A program made the translations under genes and the position numbers. A DNA stretch of 41,855 nucleotides, from the NCBI RefSeq assembly GCF_001704635.1, contig NZ_MAXF01000036.1, forward strand, positions 1-41,855. The letters are read 5' to 3'. The first letter of the stretch is position 1, and each line of letters begins with the position of its first letter. This DNA comes from Streptomyces sparsogenes. GTDB lineage: Bacteria; Actinomycetota; Actinomycetes; Streptomycetales; Streptomycetaceae. Under the pieces are notes generated by a model that did no database searches, was not told the origin of the DNA, and worked only from the letters and a program-made list of their open reading frames with translations. Of this stretch, positions 7,982-16,403 are shown in pieces.

Positions 7982-8215
7982 GATCTCCGATGTCCCGTAT
8001 CTGCTCGGCCGTGCTGTGCTGCGCCGCGCCTGTGCGGTGCGTCGCGGTGGGGGGCGACAAGCAGTCTGCCGTACGAGGGCCGCAGTGCAACACGGAGCGC
8101 GCTGTCAAGGTCTATCAGACCGGCCCGCGGCCCGTACCCGCCCTCGGCACTCACCACTCTCCCGTGCGAGCGCGCCGCCGCCGTACGAGCGGATCCCCCG
8201 CGCCGTACGAGCGGG
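7982..8215. other. Intergenic region with GCCGTACGAG direct repeats
   Basis: It holds the likely promoter area of the third RDD gene and the 3' side of the deacetylase gene. GCCGTACGAGCGG occurs exactly at 8180-8192 and 8202-8214, with a weaker copy at 8161-8173 and a core copy at 8068-8077. The final copy ends one base before the stop codon (8216-8218) of the CE4 gene. I see no gene here. Confidence 0.5.
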
Positions 8216-9070
8216 TCACCGATACGCGTCGGTGGGCGGCGGGGTGATGGTGTGGGTGGTCAGCTGGGGGTCCTCGCCGGCGGCGTCGGCTATGTCCACG
8301 CAGCGGGCGAAGCGTGTGCCGCGGTCCCGCATGTGGGTGATCAGGGCCCTGAGCGCTTCGGCCCGGCCCGGGCGTCCGGTGAGGGAGGGGTGGAGGGTGA
8401 GCATGAACAGGGCCTGGTGGCGGGCGTGGGCGTCGGCTTCGTCGCGCCACATGGTCAGGACGGTGTGCGGTGCCTGGATGATCGAACCGACGTGGGGGTC
8501 GGGCAGGAACGCGTACTGCTCCCAGTCGTCGAGCGACCAGTGCGGGGGCAGCTCGAGGAACTGGCCGCGGGGGGTGGTGACGCGGTAGGGGCGGTCGTGG
8601 CCCATGAGCGAGGAGTCGTACAGGCCATGTTCCGCGACCAGTTCGCAGGTCGCCGCGTTGGCCTGCCAGTTCGCCGCCCGGTATCCGGCGATGGGGACCT
8701 TTTGCCGGGCGAAGACCTCCAGGGTCCGGGTGAAGTCCGCGCGCTGTTCGGCGTCGGTCATGTCGGTCGGCGAGCGGTGGGCGTAGGTGTGGTGGGCGAC
8801 TTCGTGGCCGTGTTCGAGGATGGTGGGGGCCAGTCGGGGGTGGTGTTCGGCGACCCAGCCGGGGATGAAGAACGTCGCGGACACCTCTTCCTCGCGCAGC
8901 AGCGCGAGCAGCCTCGGGACGCCGACGTCCAGACCGTACTGCTCGTGGGACATGGTGCTGGTGTGGGTGGCGTAGTGCCGGCCGCGGGCCAGGACGGGGG
9001 TGTGGGCGTCCACGTCGATGGTCAGGGCGGCGACGGTGCCGCCGCCGTGCCAGGCGGAGGTGGTGGGCAT
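8216..9070 (-). CDS. CE4-fold hydrolase, HpPgdA/PuuE-like
   Basis: A 284-residue cytosolic protein of the polysaccharide deacetylase superfamily, closest in pattern to the Helicobacter PgdA/PuuE branch rather than to exported chitin deacetylases: it lacks a signal peptide. Likely metal ligands are Asp21 (TIDVDAHTP) and His94/His98 (HHTYAH), with Asp19 as possible base. Branch-specific phrases are SATFFIPGWV, AGYRAANWQ, YDSSLMGHDRPY and LPPHWSLDDW. PuuE-type members open cyclic amides such as allantoin, and related enzymes hydrolyse cyclic imides; that role fits the permease and PucR neighbours, but the substrate is inferred. ATG 9070 has AAGGAG eight bases upstream; the longer frame is Arg/Pro noise. 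It is last in a four-gene minus-strand run. Confidence 0.85.
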   Translation of the reverse strand: MPTTSAWHGGGTVAALTIDVDAHTPVLARGRHYATHTSTMSHEQYGLDVGVPRLLALLREEEVSATFFIPGWVAEHHPRLAPTILEHGHEVAHHTYAHRSPTDMTDAEQRADFTRTLEVFARQKVPIAGYRAANWQANAATCELVAEHGLYDSSLMGHDRPYRVTTPRGQFLELPPHWSLDDWEQYAFLPDPHVGSIIQAPHTVLTMWRDEADAHARHQALFMLTLHPSLTGRPGRAEALRALITHMRDRGTRFARCVDIADAAGEDPQLTTHTITPPPTDAYR

Positions 9071-9150
9071 GGGCTGGGCTCCTTGCGGGCGGAGCCGCCC
9101 TGCGCGGTGGCGGGGGGCCGGCGCGCAGGGCGGGGCGGTGCTGGGTGGGG

Positions 9151-10275
9151 TCAGGGCCGGGGGGCGGGCTGCCGCTGCTGCCAGGCGGCGACGTTGGCGA
9201 GGGTGACGGTCGGGTCGAGCATGGCCGGGTCGAAGGGGTGGATGGGCCGGCCCTCGGCCAGTCTGCGAGGGTAGTCGGGGTTGGCGAGCGCGGCGCGGCC
9301 GAGGGAGAGCACGTCGGCGTGGCCGTCGTCGAGGACATGGGCGGCCAGGCCCGGGTCCGCCAGGCCGCCGTTGGCGATGACGGGCAGGCCGGTGACGCGG
9401 CGGGCCAGGGCAGTGAGGGTTTCGCCGGTTTCCAGGGTGGAGCCCTGCGCCCAGCCCGCGCCTTCGCCCGCGAGGTGGATGTAGGTGGCGCCGGCGTCGG
9501 CGACCGCGGTGAAGACGGTGACGGCGTCGGGGGCGCCGGCCCACCGGTGGTGGTGGTCGTTGACCTTGCCTTCGGACAGGCGTACGCCGACCCAGAACGC
9601 GGGGTCGTCGTTCTCCTTGCGGATCTCGCGGATGATCCGGGCGGTCAGCCGGATCCGGTTGGCGGTGGTGCCGCCATAGTCGTCGGTGCGGGTGTTGGTG
9701 TAGTCGGTGAGGAACTGGTCGAGGAGGTAGCCGTTGGCGGCGTGGACCTCGACGCCGGTGAATCCCGCGCGGCGGGCGCGGCCCGCGGCCGCGACGAAGC
9801 CTTCCACGACGGTGTCGATGTCGTCGCCGGTCATGGCGTGCGGCACCGGCCAGGGCCCCGAGCCGCCGTAGGCGGGCATCATCCGTCCTCGTGGCCGGAC
9901 GGCCGAGGGGCCGGCGGTGCGCGCGCTGTACGGGTTGCCCTGGGAGAGGGCCCCGGCGTGCATGAGCTGCATCACGGGGTGGGCGCCGGCGTCGCGCACG
10001 GCGTGGGCGATGGACTGCCAGGCGTTCTCGTGGGCGGGGGTGATGACGCCGGGCTGGTCGAGGTAGCCCTGGCTGTAGTGCGGGTCGGTGTAGACGCCTT
10101 CGGTGATGACCAGTCCGAAGCCGCCGCGGGCGTAGGCGGCGTAGTAGTCGGCCATGTCGGGGGTGGGGGTGCCGTCCCCGGAAGCGGATATGCGCGTCAT
10201 GGGCGCGACGGCGAGACGGTTGGGCAGGGTGGCGTCGGCCAGGCGGACCGGTTGCAGGGCCGGGTGGTCGCTCAT
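9151..10275 (-). CDS. Old Yellow Enzyme-type flavin oxidoreductase
   Basis: This 374-residue FMN enzyme has a TIM-barrel fold and reduces activated double bonds or oxidises amines and heterocycles using NAD(P)H. It begins with the typical LPNRLAVAPMTRISA, has the substrate-site region QLMHAGALS and the family hallmark HAANGYLLDQFL followed by NTRTDDYGG. FMN phosphate is probably held by IANGGL and SLGRAALANPD near the C-terminus. Length and order match single-domain OYE proteins; the C-terminal 4Fe-4S half of trimethylamine dehydrogenase types is absent. ATG 10275 has GGAG seven bases upstream. It lies 80 bases from the CE4 gene and 51 from the DUF1989 gene, all in one direction, so a redox step in the same pathway is plausible. 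Confidence 0.9.
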   Translation of the reverse strand: MSDHPALQPVRLADATLPNRLAVAPMTRISASGDGTPTPDMADYYAAYARGGFGLVITEGVYTDPHYSQGYLDQPGVITPAHENAWQSIAHAVRDAGAHPVMQLMHAGALSQGNPYSARTAGPSAVRPRGRMMPAYGGSGPWPVPHAMTGDDIDTVVEGFVAAAGRARRAGFTGVEVHAANGYLLDQFLTDYTNTRTDDYGGTTANRIRLTARIIREIRKENDDPAFWVGVRLSEGKVNDHHHRWAGAPDAVTVFTAVADAGATYIHLAGEGAGWAQGSTLETGETLTALARRVTGLPVIANGGLADPGLAAHVLDDGHADVLSLGRAALANPDYPRRLAEGRPIHPFDPAMLDPTVTLANVAAWQQRQPAPRP

Positions 10276-10326
10276 GCGGGAACTCCGTTTGGTACTGGGG
10301 TGGTTCGGTGATGTCGGGAGGTGGCG

Positions 10327-10947
10327 TCAGGCGCCGGCGGGGCCGTCGGAGAAGACGGTGACCGACAGGGGGGTGGGGTCCCCGTCGTTGACCACCGGTG
10401 CGAGGTCCTGCGGGCAGGCGGAGAGCACGGCCAGGCAGTCGACGACGGCGGTGAAGGTGATGGAATCCCCCGGCCTGGTGGACGCGGGGCGCCGGACCAG
10501 TTGGTCCGCGTCCACCCGGACGTCCATGAAGACGTTGACGGGTTGGGGGATGCTGTCGGTGTGGATCCCGTGGGCGGCCAGCGCGTCGACGAGGTTCTGC
10601 GCGCAGGAGGCGTGCCGGGGCACCCCCAGCGCCCGGTAGCGTTCCGCGTCGCAGGCGGCGATGAGCATGTCGTGCCGGCCCGGCGAGGTGTCCTCGGCGA
10701 GGGTCAGGACGGGACGGCGCAGATTGGTGACGAACTGCTGGCCGACGGCGGGGAAGAGGCGGGAGGTCGCGGCCCGGGTGTGGGAGGCGCTCAGGTACTC
10801 GCCGGGGTCGTCGGTGCGGTAGACGAACAGGTCTCCGACCTGCCCGCCTTCCTGGTCGGTGATCCGCAGGTGCTGGCCGGCGGCGAGGGGGAACGCCTTC
10901 ACGCCGCGCGCCGGAACGGTCACGGCGCTGGTGGTGGTGGCTGTCAT
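10327..10947 (-). CDS. DUF1989 protein (urea carboxylase-associated family)
   Basis: A 206-residue protein of the family first noted beside urea carboxylase; paired members of this family are now known as carboxyguanidine deiminase subunits. Family landmarks are visible: GDLFVYR (residues 39-44), SASHTR (His56), GRHDMLIAACDAERY (His92, Cys99) and HASCAQNLVDAL (Cys115, Asn118). Only one copy is present and there is no carboxylase or allophanate hydrolase in the window, so the usual guanidine pathway is not encoded here. A C-N bond hydrolysis or deimination step in a different nitrogen pathway is the reasonable inference. ATG 10947 starts MTATTTSA; a 14-bp perfect palindrome lies 70 bases upstream. 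Confidence 0.82.
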   Translation of the reverse strand: MTATTTSAVTVPARGVKAFPLAAGQHLRITDQEGGQVGDLFVYRTDDPGEYLSASHTRAATSRLFPAVGQQFVTNLRRPVLTLAEDTSPGRHDMLIAACDAERYRALGVPRHASCAQNLVDALAAHGIHTDSIPQPVNVFMDVRVDADQLVRRPASTRPGDSITFTAVVDCLAVLSACPQDLAPVVNDGDPTPLSVTVFSDGPAGA

Positions 10948-11016
10948 ATCGGGTACTCCATCAGGCGGTCCCGGCCGCCATCCAGGGAAGAACGACCACA
11001 GTTCCGGGGCAGTCGA

Positions 11017-11030
11017 TGTGTGATCACACA
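11017..11030. promoter_or_regulatory. 14-bp perfect palindrome over the permease stop codon
   Basis: TGTGTGATCACACA is self-complementary. It includes the stop codon of the NCS1 permease (11024-11026) and lies 70-83 bases upstream of the DUF1989 start. The position suits an operator for an internal promoter of the downstream three genes; the cognate regulator is not known. Confidence 0.45.
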
Positions 11031-12466
11031 CCAGTGGGGACTTCCGGTGCGGCCGGTGTGCCGCCGCTGCGGGCCTTGCGGCGCTCCTGGCGCGCCAGGA
11101 GGTAGTGCAGACCGCCGGCGACCAGCCCGCCGGACAGCCAGGAGAAGTCGGTGTCGCCCAGCGCACGCGCCAGGGGGCCCTGCATGGCGGGGACCAGTCC
11201 GTACTGCCAGCACCAGCCCGCCACGATGCCCGCACCCAGCGCGGCCAGTGCCCGCGGGCGCCACGCCGGCCCGTCCTGCGCGTACAGGGACGCCACATCC
11301 ACCCGGCCGCGGCGCAGGACGTAGTACTCCACGAGCATGACGCCGGCCCATGGGCTGATCCACACCAGGATGGACGCCATCCAGTGGTCGAACGACTCCG
11401 CGAAACTGGGGGACCGCATGAAGAGCAGCAGCGCGCCGGTGGCCACGGCCCCGGCCAGCAGCGTCACCTTCCAGCGCGCCACCCGCACCCCGACCGTCAG
11501 CGCCGCCAGGGAGCAGGAGTAGAGGTTCAGGATGTTGGTGGCGACGGGGCCGTGCATGATCAGGAGCAGCACCGGCAGGGCCATGGTGCCGAACGAGGCG
11601 ATCACCAGTTGGGACGGGTCGCCGCCCTTGCCCGCGCCGGCCAGGCAGGCACCCAGCGCCGCCAGCCAGACGGTGGGCACGTACATGCCCAGTGCGGTGG
11701 CCCAGAACACCCGCCGGGCCGGCACCTGCGGAGCGACGAACCGCGAGTAGTCGGCCGAGTAGGGCACCCAGCTCACGCCCCAGCCCACGCCGATCGCGGT
11801 CAGCAGTTGGGTGATCGCGGTGAACTTCTCCCGGCCCCCTTCGGCGGTGCCACCGCTCCAGCGCAGGTCCACCTGCGTCAGCGACAGCACCGTCATCACG
11901 GCCATCACCAGCACGGTGGCGGGCACGGTGTACTTCTCGAAGGAGCGGATGGCGTAGAAGCCGACGACGGCCAGCCCCAGTTGCAGGGCCATGACCACCG
12001 CGGCCACCAGGTACTTGAGCCCGGCACCGCCGTGGATGCCCAGTTCGCCGAGCATGGCGACGGCAAGGTCCAGGATGACCCAGGTGTTGACCCCCACCCA
12101 GCCCATCGTCAACACCCCTTGGATCACCCCGGGGATGATCGCGCCACGCTGCCCGAACGCGGCCCGGCCCAGCACCATCTGGTTCACGCCGGTGCGGTGC
12201 CCCATGAGGTTGAACGCTCCGAACACCGCGCACCCGATCGCGTTTCCGGCGGCGATGACCACCAGCGTTTCCCACAGGCTCAGTCCCAGCGTGATCCCCA
12301 GCGCGCCCAGGACCCAGTTGATCGGCGCCACGTTGGCGCCCACCCAGATCCACCACTGGTCCATGGCCGAGGAGTCCCGGCCGTGCTCGGGTACGGGCTC
12401 CACCCCGTGCACATCGAAACTCGGCGGTTCCACGGCTGTGGGGTGCGAGGGGCTTGGTGGCGTCAT
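11024..12466 (-). CDS. NCS1 family permease for a nucleobase-like substrate
   Basis: A 480-residue secondary transporter of the nucleobase:cation symporter-1 family, with about twelve hydrophobic segments after a polar N-terminus. The family start is clear: WWIWVGANVAPINWVLGALG followed by a long first helix pair, NLMGHRTGVNQMVLGRAAFG in place of the usual conserved loop, and SWVPYSADYSRFV in the middle. Known members carry cytosine, uracil, hydantoin, allantoin, thiamine or purines with a cation. ATG 12466 has GGAGG five bases upstream, a strong site that rules out the in-frame start 14 codons earlier. It is first gene of the minus-strand run and divergent from PucR, 119 bases apart, so it probably imports the compound used by the next three enzymes. 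Confidence 0.9.
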   Translation of the reverse strand: MTPPSPSHPTAVEPPSFDVHGVEPVPEHGRDSSAMDQWWIWVGANVAPINWVLGALGITLGLSLWETLVVIAAGNAIGCAVFGAFNLMGHRTGVNQMVLGRAAFGQRGAIIPGVIQGVLTMGWVGVNTWVILDLAVAMLGELGIHGGAGLKYLVAAVVMALQLGLAVVGFYAIRSFEKYTVPATVLVMAVMTVLSLTQVDLRWSGGTAEGGREKFTAITQLLTAIGVGWGVSWVPYSADYSRFVAPQVPARRVFWATALGMYVPTVWLAALGACLAGAGKGGDPSQLVIASFGTMALPVLLLIMHGPVATNILNLYSCSLAALTVGVRVARWKVTLLAGAVATGALLLFMRSPSFAESFDHWMASILVWISPWAGVMLVEYYVLRRGRVDVASLYAQDGPAWRPRALAALGAGIVAGWCWQYGLVPAMQGPLARALGDTDFSWLSGGLVAGGLHYLLARQERRKARSGGTPAAPEVPTGV

Positions 12467-12570
12467 GGCGACCTCCGGGGCTTGGCTCAGGAATGTGGCC
12501 AGGCCCACGTCATCACCGGACGGGGCGCTACCCCTAGTGGTCGGATTACTCCTTCTTGGCCGTGAGAAGT

Positions 12571-12585
12571 GGTGGAATATCCACC
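12571..12585 (+). promoter_or_regulatory. Small hairpin covering the PucR ribosome site
   Basis: GGTGG-AATAT-CCACC is a perfect five-base-pair stem that ends on the base before the GTG start codon. GGTGGA is also the only Shine-Dalgarno-like run, so folding would hide it. The stem is short, so this is only suggestive. Confidence 0.35.
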
Positions 12586-14148
12586 GTGCTCACCATCAGT
12601 GCCCTCGTCGCCCTCCCCCATCTCGGGCTCTCCGTCATCGTCCCCGGCCCGCCCGGCGCGCTCGACGCCGAGATCGCCTGGCTTCACAACACCGAACTGC
12701 CCGACCCCTCCGGCTACATCGGCCGCACCGAGCTGGTCCTGACCAACGGGCTGTGGCTGTCCTCGACCCCGGCCGGCGAGTTCGTCGCCCACTGCCGTGC
12801 CGCCGGCGCCGCCGGCATCGTCTTCGGCCTGCGCGACGCCACCCCCGCCACCCCGGCCGGCCTCGTCGAGGCATGCCGCACCGCCGGTCTCCCCCTCCTC
12901 CAGTTGCCGACCAAGGTGCCGTTCACCGCCGTCACCCAGGCCGCCGCCGATGTCCACGCCACCGAGAAACAGACCCCTCTGGCCGCCTCGCTGCGCCGGG
13001 GCACCGCCTTCACCAACGCCATCTCCGCCGGCGCGGGAGCCGACGGCGTCCTGGGCGTCCTGCGCCGGGAACACAACCTGCCCCTGGCCGTGGTCGACCG
13101 CACCGGCGCCGTCCTCGCCCACAGCGGGGGCGCCGCGCTGAGCGCCGAGGACGCGCACACCGCCGCCGTCTCCCTCGCCCGCACCCCGCCGCCCCTGGAA
13201 CTCGCCCTCACCGAGGACACCACCGCGACGCTCCTGCCCGTCGGCACCACGGGCCGCCCCGACGCCGCCCTGCTGTGCCTGCGCGCCGCCGCCGACCTCA
13301 CCGAGGCCCAGCAGCAGGCCCTGGGGCAGGCGGCCCACTACCTCGCCCTGGAAATCGCCCGCCGCCAGGCCATCCGGGCCGGCGAGGAGCGCTTCGCCGG
13401 CGAACTGATCGACATGATCGTCTCCGGGGTCGGATCAGTCGGCGACATCGCCCGCCGCCTGGGGGCGTTCGGGGTCGACCCCGACCAGCCCCTCGCCACC
13501 CTGGCCTTCGCCACCCGCGGCGACACCCCCATGAGCGACCTCGCCGCCGCGATCCGCACCGCGCTCACCGACCGCGGCATTCCCGCCATGGTGGCCACCG
13601 GCCACGCCGATGTCGTCGCGGTATGCGCCTGGCGCCGGCCCGGCACCGACCTGACGGACTGGTGCCGCCGTCTCGCCGAACACCTCGCCGAACACCTCCC
13701 GGACCACCGCACCGTCATCGGCATCGGCAGCCCCGTCACCGGCGCCACCCACCTGCGCACCGCCCTGCTGGAAGCCCGCCGCGCCGGCTCCGTCCTCGCC
13801 CAGACCAGCCGCCATCTCACCGTCGCCCGCCTGACCGACCTCCCCACCTACCACACCCTCCTCAGCCGGGCCGATCCCCAGCTGCTGCACCAGCTCACCA
13901 CCGCCATCCTCGGCCCACTCCGCGACTACGACGCCGCACACGACGGCCGGCTCGAAGCTACCCTGCGCAGCTTCCTGGACCACCAGGCCAGCCCCACGGC
14001 CACCGCCCAGGCCATGCACCTGCACGTCAATTCCCTCTACAAGCGCCTCACCCGCATCAGCGCCCTGACCGGCCGCGACACCACCACACTCACCGGGCGC
14101 CTCGACCTCCTCCTCGCCCTCGAAGCGGACGCCCTCACCAGCCCCTGA
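12586..14148 (+). CDS. PucR family transcriptional regulator
   Basis: A 520-residue regulator with the three PucR parts: N-terminal purine-catabolism domain (residues 1-125, starting LTISALVALPHLGLSVIVPG), a central GGDEF-like region (about 265-390, including FAGELIDMIVSG and GIGSPVTG), and a C-terminal helix-turn-helix (about 460-515: LEATLRSFLDHQ, AQAMHLHVNSLYKRLTRI). PucR proteins govern purine, ureide and other nitrogen compound pathways and sense pathway compounds. It is divergent from the NCS1 permease and very probably controls that run. I prefer GTG 12586 because the conserved domain begins at once; TTG 12556 and GTG 12562 in frame would add up to ten residues. Confidence 0.9.
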   Translation: MLTISALVALPHLGLSVIVPGPPGALDAEIAWLHNTELPDPSGYIGRTELVLTNGLWLSSTPAGEFVAHCRAAGAAGIVFGLRDATPATPAGLVEACRTAGLPLLQLPTKVPFTAVTQAAADVHATEKQTPLAASLRRGTAFTNAISAGAGADGVLGVLRREHNLPLAVVDRTGAVLAHSGGAALSAEDAHTAAVSLARTPPPLELALTEDTTATLLPVGTTGRPDAALLCLRAAADLTEAQQQALGQAAHYLALEIARRQAIRAGEERFAGELIDMIVSGVGSVGDIARRLGAFGVDPDQPLATLAFATRGDTPMSDLAAAIRTALTDRGIPAMVATGHADVVAVCAWRRPGTDLTDWCRRLAEHLAEHLPDHRTVIGIGSPVTGATHLRTALLEARRAGSVLAQTSRHLTVARLTDLPTYHTLLSRADPQLLHQLTTAILGPLRDYDAAHDGRLEATLRSFLDHQASPTATAQAMHLHVNSLYKRLTRISALTGRDTTTLTGRLDLLLALEADALTSP

Positions 14149-14229
14149 CGCCACGGTCGCGCACCGCGCCCGGCCGGGCCCCCGGGCCGTCAGCCTCTCC
14201 TTGATCGGCCTCCCTGGGTCGGCTTCTCC

Positions 14230-14246
14230 TAGGTCCAGCAGACCTA
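14230..14246. promoter_or_regulatory. Inverted repeat upstream of the XRE regulator
   Basis: TAGGTC-CAGCA-GACCTA has perfect six-base arms and lies 45 bases upstream of the regulator start. The symmetry suits a dimeric helix-turn-helix protein, so autoregulation is possible. No clear -35/-10 pair was found around it. Confidence 0.4.
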
Positions 14247-14291
14247 CGCTGAGGCCGCCGCGAGCCTTTTCGGCCACGAATACTGGAAGCC

Positions 14292-15233
14292 ATGGACCGC
14301 AACACCGAGCTCAGCGAGTTCCTGCGGACCCGCAGGGCCCGGCTGCGCCCCGAGGACGCGGGTGTGCAGGCGACCAGCCCCGGCCCCCGGCGAGTGCCGG
14401 GGCTGCGCCGGGAGGAGCTGGCGCACCTGGCCGGGGTGAGCACGGACTACTACACCCGGCTGGAACAGGGCCGTCACCTCAATGTCTCGGAGGCGGTGCT
14501 CGACGCGGTCGCCCGGGCCCTGCGCCTGAACGACACCGAGCGCGCGTACCTCTTCGAGCTGGCCAAGCCCCGGCCCCGCCGCGCGCTGCGCCGCCGGCCG
14601 CTCCGCCCCCAGCGGGTGCGGCCCGGTGTGCACCGCATGCTCCAGATGCTGGAGGGGGTCTCGCCCGCCTTCGTGCTCGGGCGCGGCGGCGATGTGCTGG
14701 CCGCCAACCGGCTGGCCCGCGCGCTGATCACCGACTTCGACGCGCTGCCGTACCGCGAGCGGAACATGAACCGCTTCATGTTCCTCGACCCGGCGGCCCG
14801 CGAGCTCTACGGCGAGTGGGACACCTACGCGGCGGAGATGGTGGCCTCCCTCCGGCTCCAGGCGGGCCGGCACGCCGACGACCCGGGCATCACCGAGCTG
14901 GTCGGCGAGCTGACGATCAAGAGCCCGGAGTTCCGTACGTGGTGGGCCGACCACAACGTGCGGGAGAGGTCGCACGGCGTGAAGATCTACCGCCACCCGG
15001 TGGTCGGGGAGATGACGCTGTCCTACGAGACCGTGACCTTCCCCGGCGATGACGACCAGTCGATGTGCGTGTACACGGTCGAGCCCGGATCGCCCTCGGA
15101 GGCGGCTCTGCAACTGCTCGCCAACTGGACCGCGGCCCCGCCCGACCGTCCCTCCTCCCCCTCTGCCCCCTTTTCCTCCCCCCCTTCCCCTTCCCCTTCC
15201 ACGTCCCGACACCCTCTTCAGGGAGATCACTGA
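14292..15233 (+). CDS. XRE family regulator with MmyB-like ligand domain
   Basis: This 313-residue protein starts with a helix-turn-helix (residues about 38-62: [20 protein letters not shown]), preceded by the typical [19 protein letters not shown]. The MmyB-type sensor domain follows ([20 protein letters not shown], then [20 protein letters not shown], and [20 protein letters not shown]). Such regulators usually control a neighbouring dehydrogenase gene. The last 26 residues are Ser/Pro-rich and come from a homopyrimidine tract rather than a recognised domain; family members normally end near LLANW. The stop lies one base before the start of the alcohol dehydrogenase, so the two genes are probably co-transcribed. 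ATG 14292 has GGAAG very close upstream. Confidence 0.88.
   Translation: MDRNTELSEFLRTRRARLRPEDAGVQATSPGPRRVPGLRREELAHLAGVSTDYYTRLEQGRHLNVSEAVLDAVARALRLNDTERAYLFELAKPRPRRALRRRPLRPQRVRPGVHRMLQMLEGVSPAFVLGRGGDVLAANRLARALITDFDALPYRERNMNRFMFLDPAARELYGEWDTYAAEMVASLRLQAGRHADDPGITELVGELTIKSPEFRTWWADHNVRERSHGVKIYRHPVVGEMTLSYETVTFPGDDDQSMCVYTVEPGSPSEAALQLLANWTAAPPDRPSSPSAPFSSPPSPSPSTSRHPLQGDH
15149..15200 (+). repeat. Homopyrimidine tract, one purine in 52 bases
   Basis: From 15149 to 15200 the plus strand is all C or T except one G at 15165, and 15166-15200 is uninterrupted. It includes three CCCCTT units. It encodes the Ser/Pro tail of the XRE regulator just before the dehydrogenase start. Such tracts can form triplex DNA or slip during replication. 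Confidence 0.85.
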
Positions 15234-15234
15234 C

Positions 15235-16284
15235 ATGACCACCAGCGTCACCGCCTACGCCGCGCCCGCCCCCAAGGCCCCGCTGGAGCGCACCACCATC
15301 GAGCGCCGCGCCGTCGGGGAGCACGACATCCTGATAGAGATCGCCTACGCGGGCATCTGCCACTCCGACATCCACCAGGCCCGCGAGGAGTGGGGCACCG
15401 CCCAGTTCCCGATGGTGCCCGGCCATGAGATCGCGGGCATCGTCACCGAGGTCGGCCCGGGCGTCACCAAGTACGCCGTGGGCGACCGGGTCGGGGTCGG
15501 CTGCTTCGTCGACTCCTGCCGCGAGTGCGAGAACTGCCTGGCGGGCGAGGAGCAGTACTGCCTCAAGGGCGAGGTGGCGACGTACAACGGCAAGCAGTAC
15601 GACGGCGAGCCCACGTACGGCGGCTACAGCACCCACATCGTCGTCGACGAGAACTACGCGCTGCGCATCCCCGACGGCCTCTCGCTCGACGTCGCCGCCC
15701 CGCTGCTGTGCGCGGGCATCACCCTCTACTCCCCCCTGGCCCACTGGAACGCCGGCCCCGGCAAGAAGGTCGCCATCGTGGGCCTCGGCGGCCTCGGCCA
15801 CATGGGCGTGAAGATCGCCCACGCCATGGGCGCGGAGGTCACCGTCCTCAGCCAGTCGCTCCGCAAGAAGGACGACGGCCTGCGGCTGGGCGCCGACCAC
15901 TTCCACGCGACCAGCGACGAGTCCACCTTCACGGAGCTGGCCGGGTCCTTCGACCTCATCGTCAACACGGTCTCGGCGAACATCCCCCTGGACTCGTATC
16001 TCTCGCTGCTGAAGCGGGACGGCACGATGGTGCACGTGGGCGGTCCGGAGTTCCCCAGCTCCTTCCACCAGTTCTCGCTGATCATGGGCCGTAAGTCGAT
16101 GGCGGGCTCGAAGATCGGCGGAATCCGGCAGACCCAGGAGATGCTGGACTTCTGTGCGGCGCACGGCTTCGGCGCGGAGATCGAGGTGATCACGGCTGAC
16201 CAGATCAACGAGGCTTACGACCGGGTCGTGAGCAGCGATGTGCGGTACCGGTTTGTGATCGACATCGCGTCCCTGAAGAGCTAG
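15235..16284 (+). CDS. Zinc-dependent NAD(P) alcohol dehydrogenase (CAD type)
   Basis: The 349-residue enzyme belongs to the medium-chain dehydrogenases, cinnamyl-alcohol subgroup, and interconverts alcohols and aldehydes. Catalytic zinc ligands Cys42 (GICHSDIHQ) and His64-Glu65 (GHEIAG) are present, as is the structural zinc set Cys95, Cys98, Cys101 and Cys109 ([16 protein letters not shown]). The Rossmann loop is [13 protein letters not shown]; the following TVLSQS, without an acidic residue at the strand end, favours NADP over NAD. ATG 15235 has AGGGAG nine bases upstream and lies one base after the XRE stop. The XRE protein probably regulates it in response to an aldehyde or alcohol, which is inference. 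Confidence 0.93.
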   Translation: MTTSVTAYAAPAPKAPLERTTIERRAVGEHDILIEIAYAGICHSDIHQAREEWGTAQFPMVPGHEIAGIVTEVGPGVTKYAVGDRVGVGCFVDSCRECENCLAGEEQYCLKGEVATYNGKQYDGEPTYGGYSTHIVVDENYALRIPDGLSLDVAAPLLCAGITLYSPLAHWNAGPGKKVAIVGLGGLGHMGVKIAHAMGAEVTVLSQSLRKKDDGLRLGADHFHATSDESTFTELAGSFDLIVNTVSANIPLDSYLSLLKRDGTMVHVGGPEFPSSFHQFSLIMGRKSMAGSKIGGIRQTQEMLDFCAAHGFGAEIEVITADQINEAYDRVVSSDVRYRFVIDIASLKS

Positions 16285-16294
16285 GGCCGTCGCT

Positions 16295-16384
16295 CGACTT
16301 AAGTCGCAGGGACGCAGACCATCGGCTGACGACAGGGCGAGCCGTCGTTCCCGAGACTGGTGAGGGGTCGCAGACAGCGACCCC
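16295..16384. promoter_or_regulatory. Cluster of three palindromes before the Tat barrel gene
   Basis: Three symmetric elements lie in 90 bases: CGACTTAAGTCG (16295-16306, perfect); ACGAC and GTCGT arms about nine bases apart near 16330-16348; and GGGGTCGC-AGACA-GCGACCCC (16364-16384, perfect eight-base arms). The last could be a hairpin in the 5' leader or an operator, 19 bases before the GTG start. The first could mark the end of the dehydrogenase transcript. Confidence 0.5.
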
Positions 16385-16403
16385 GGACACCAGGGGGACG
16401 ACA

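Noticed and set aside
8216..9070. Exported chitin or peptidoglycan deacetylase
   Set aside because: There is no signal peptide, and the sequence pattern and neighbours fit the PuuE/HpPgdA branch and small-molecule metabolism better.
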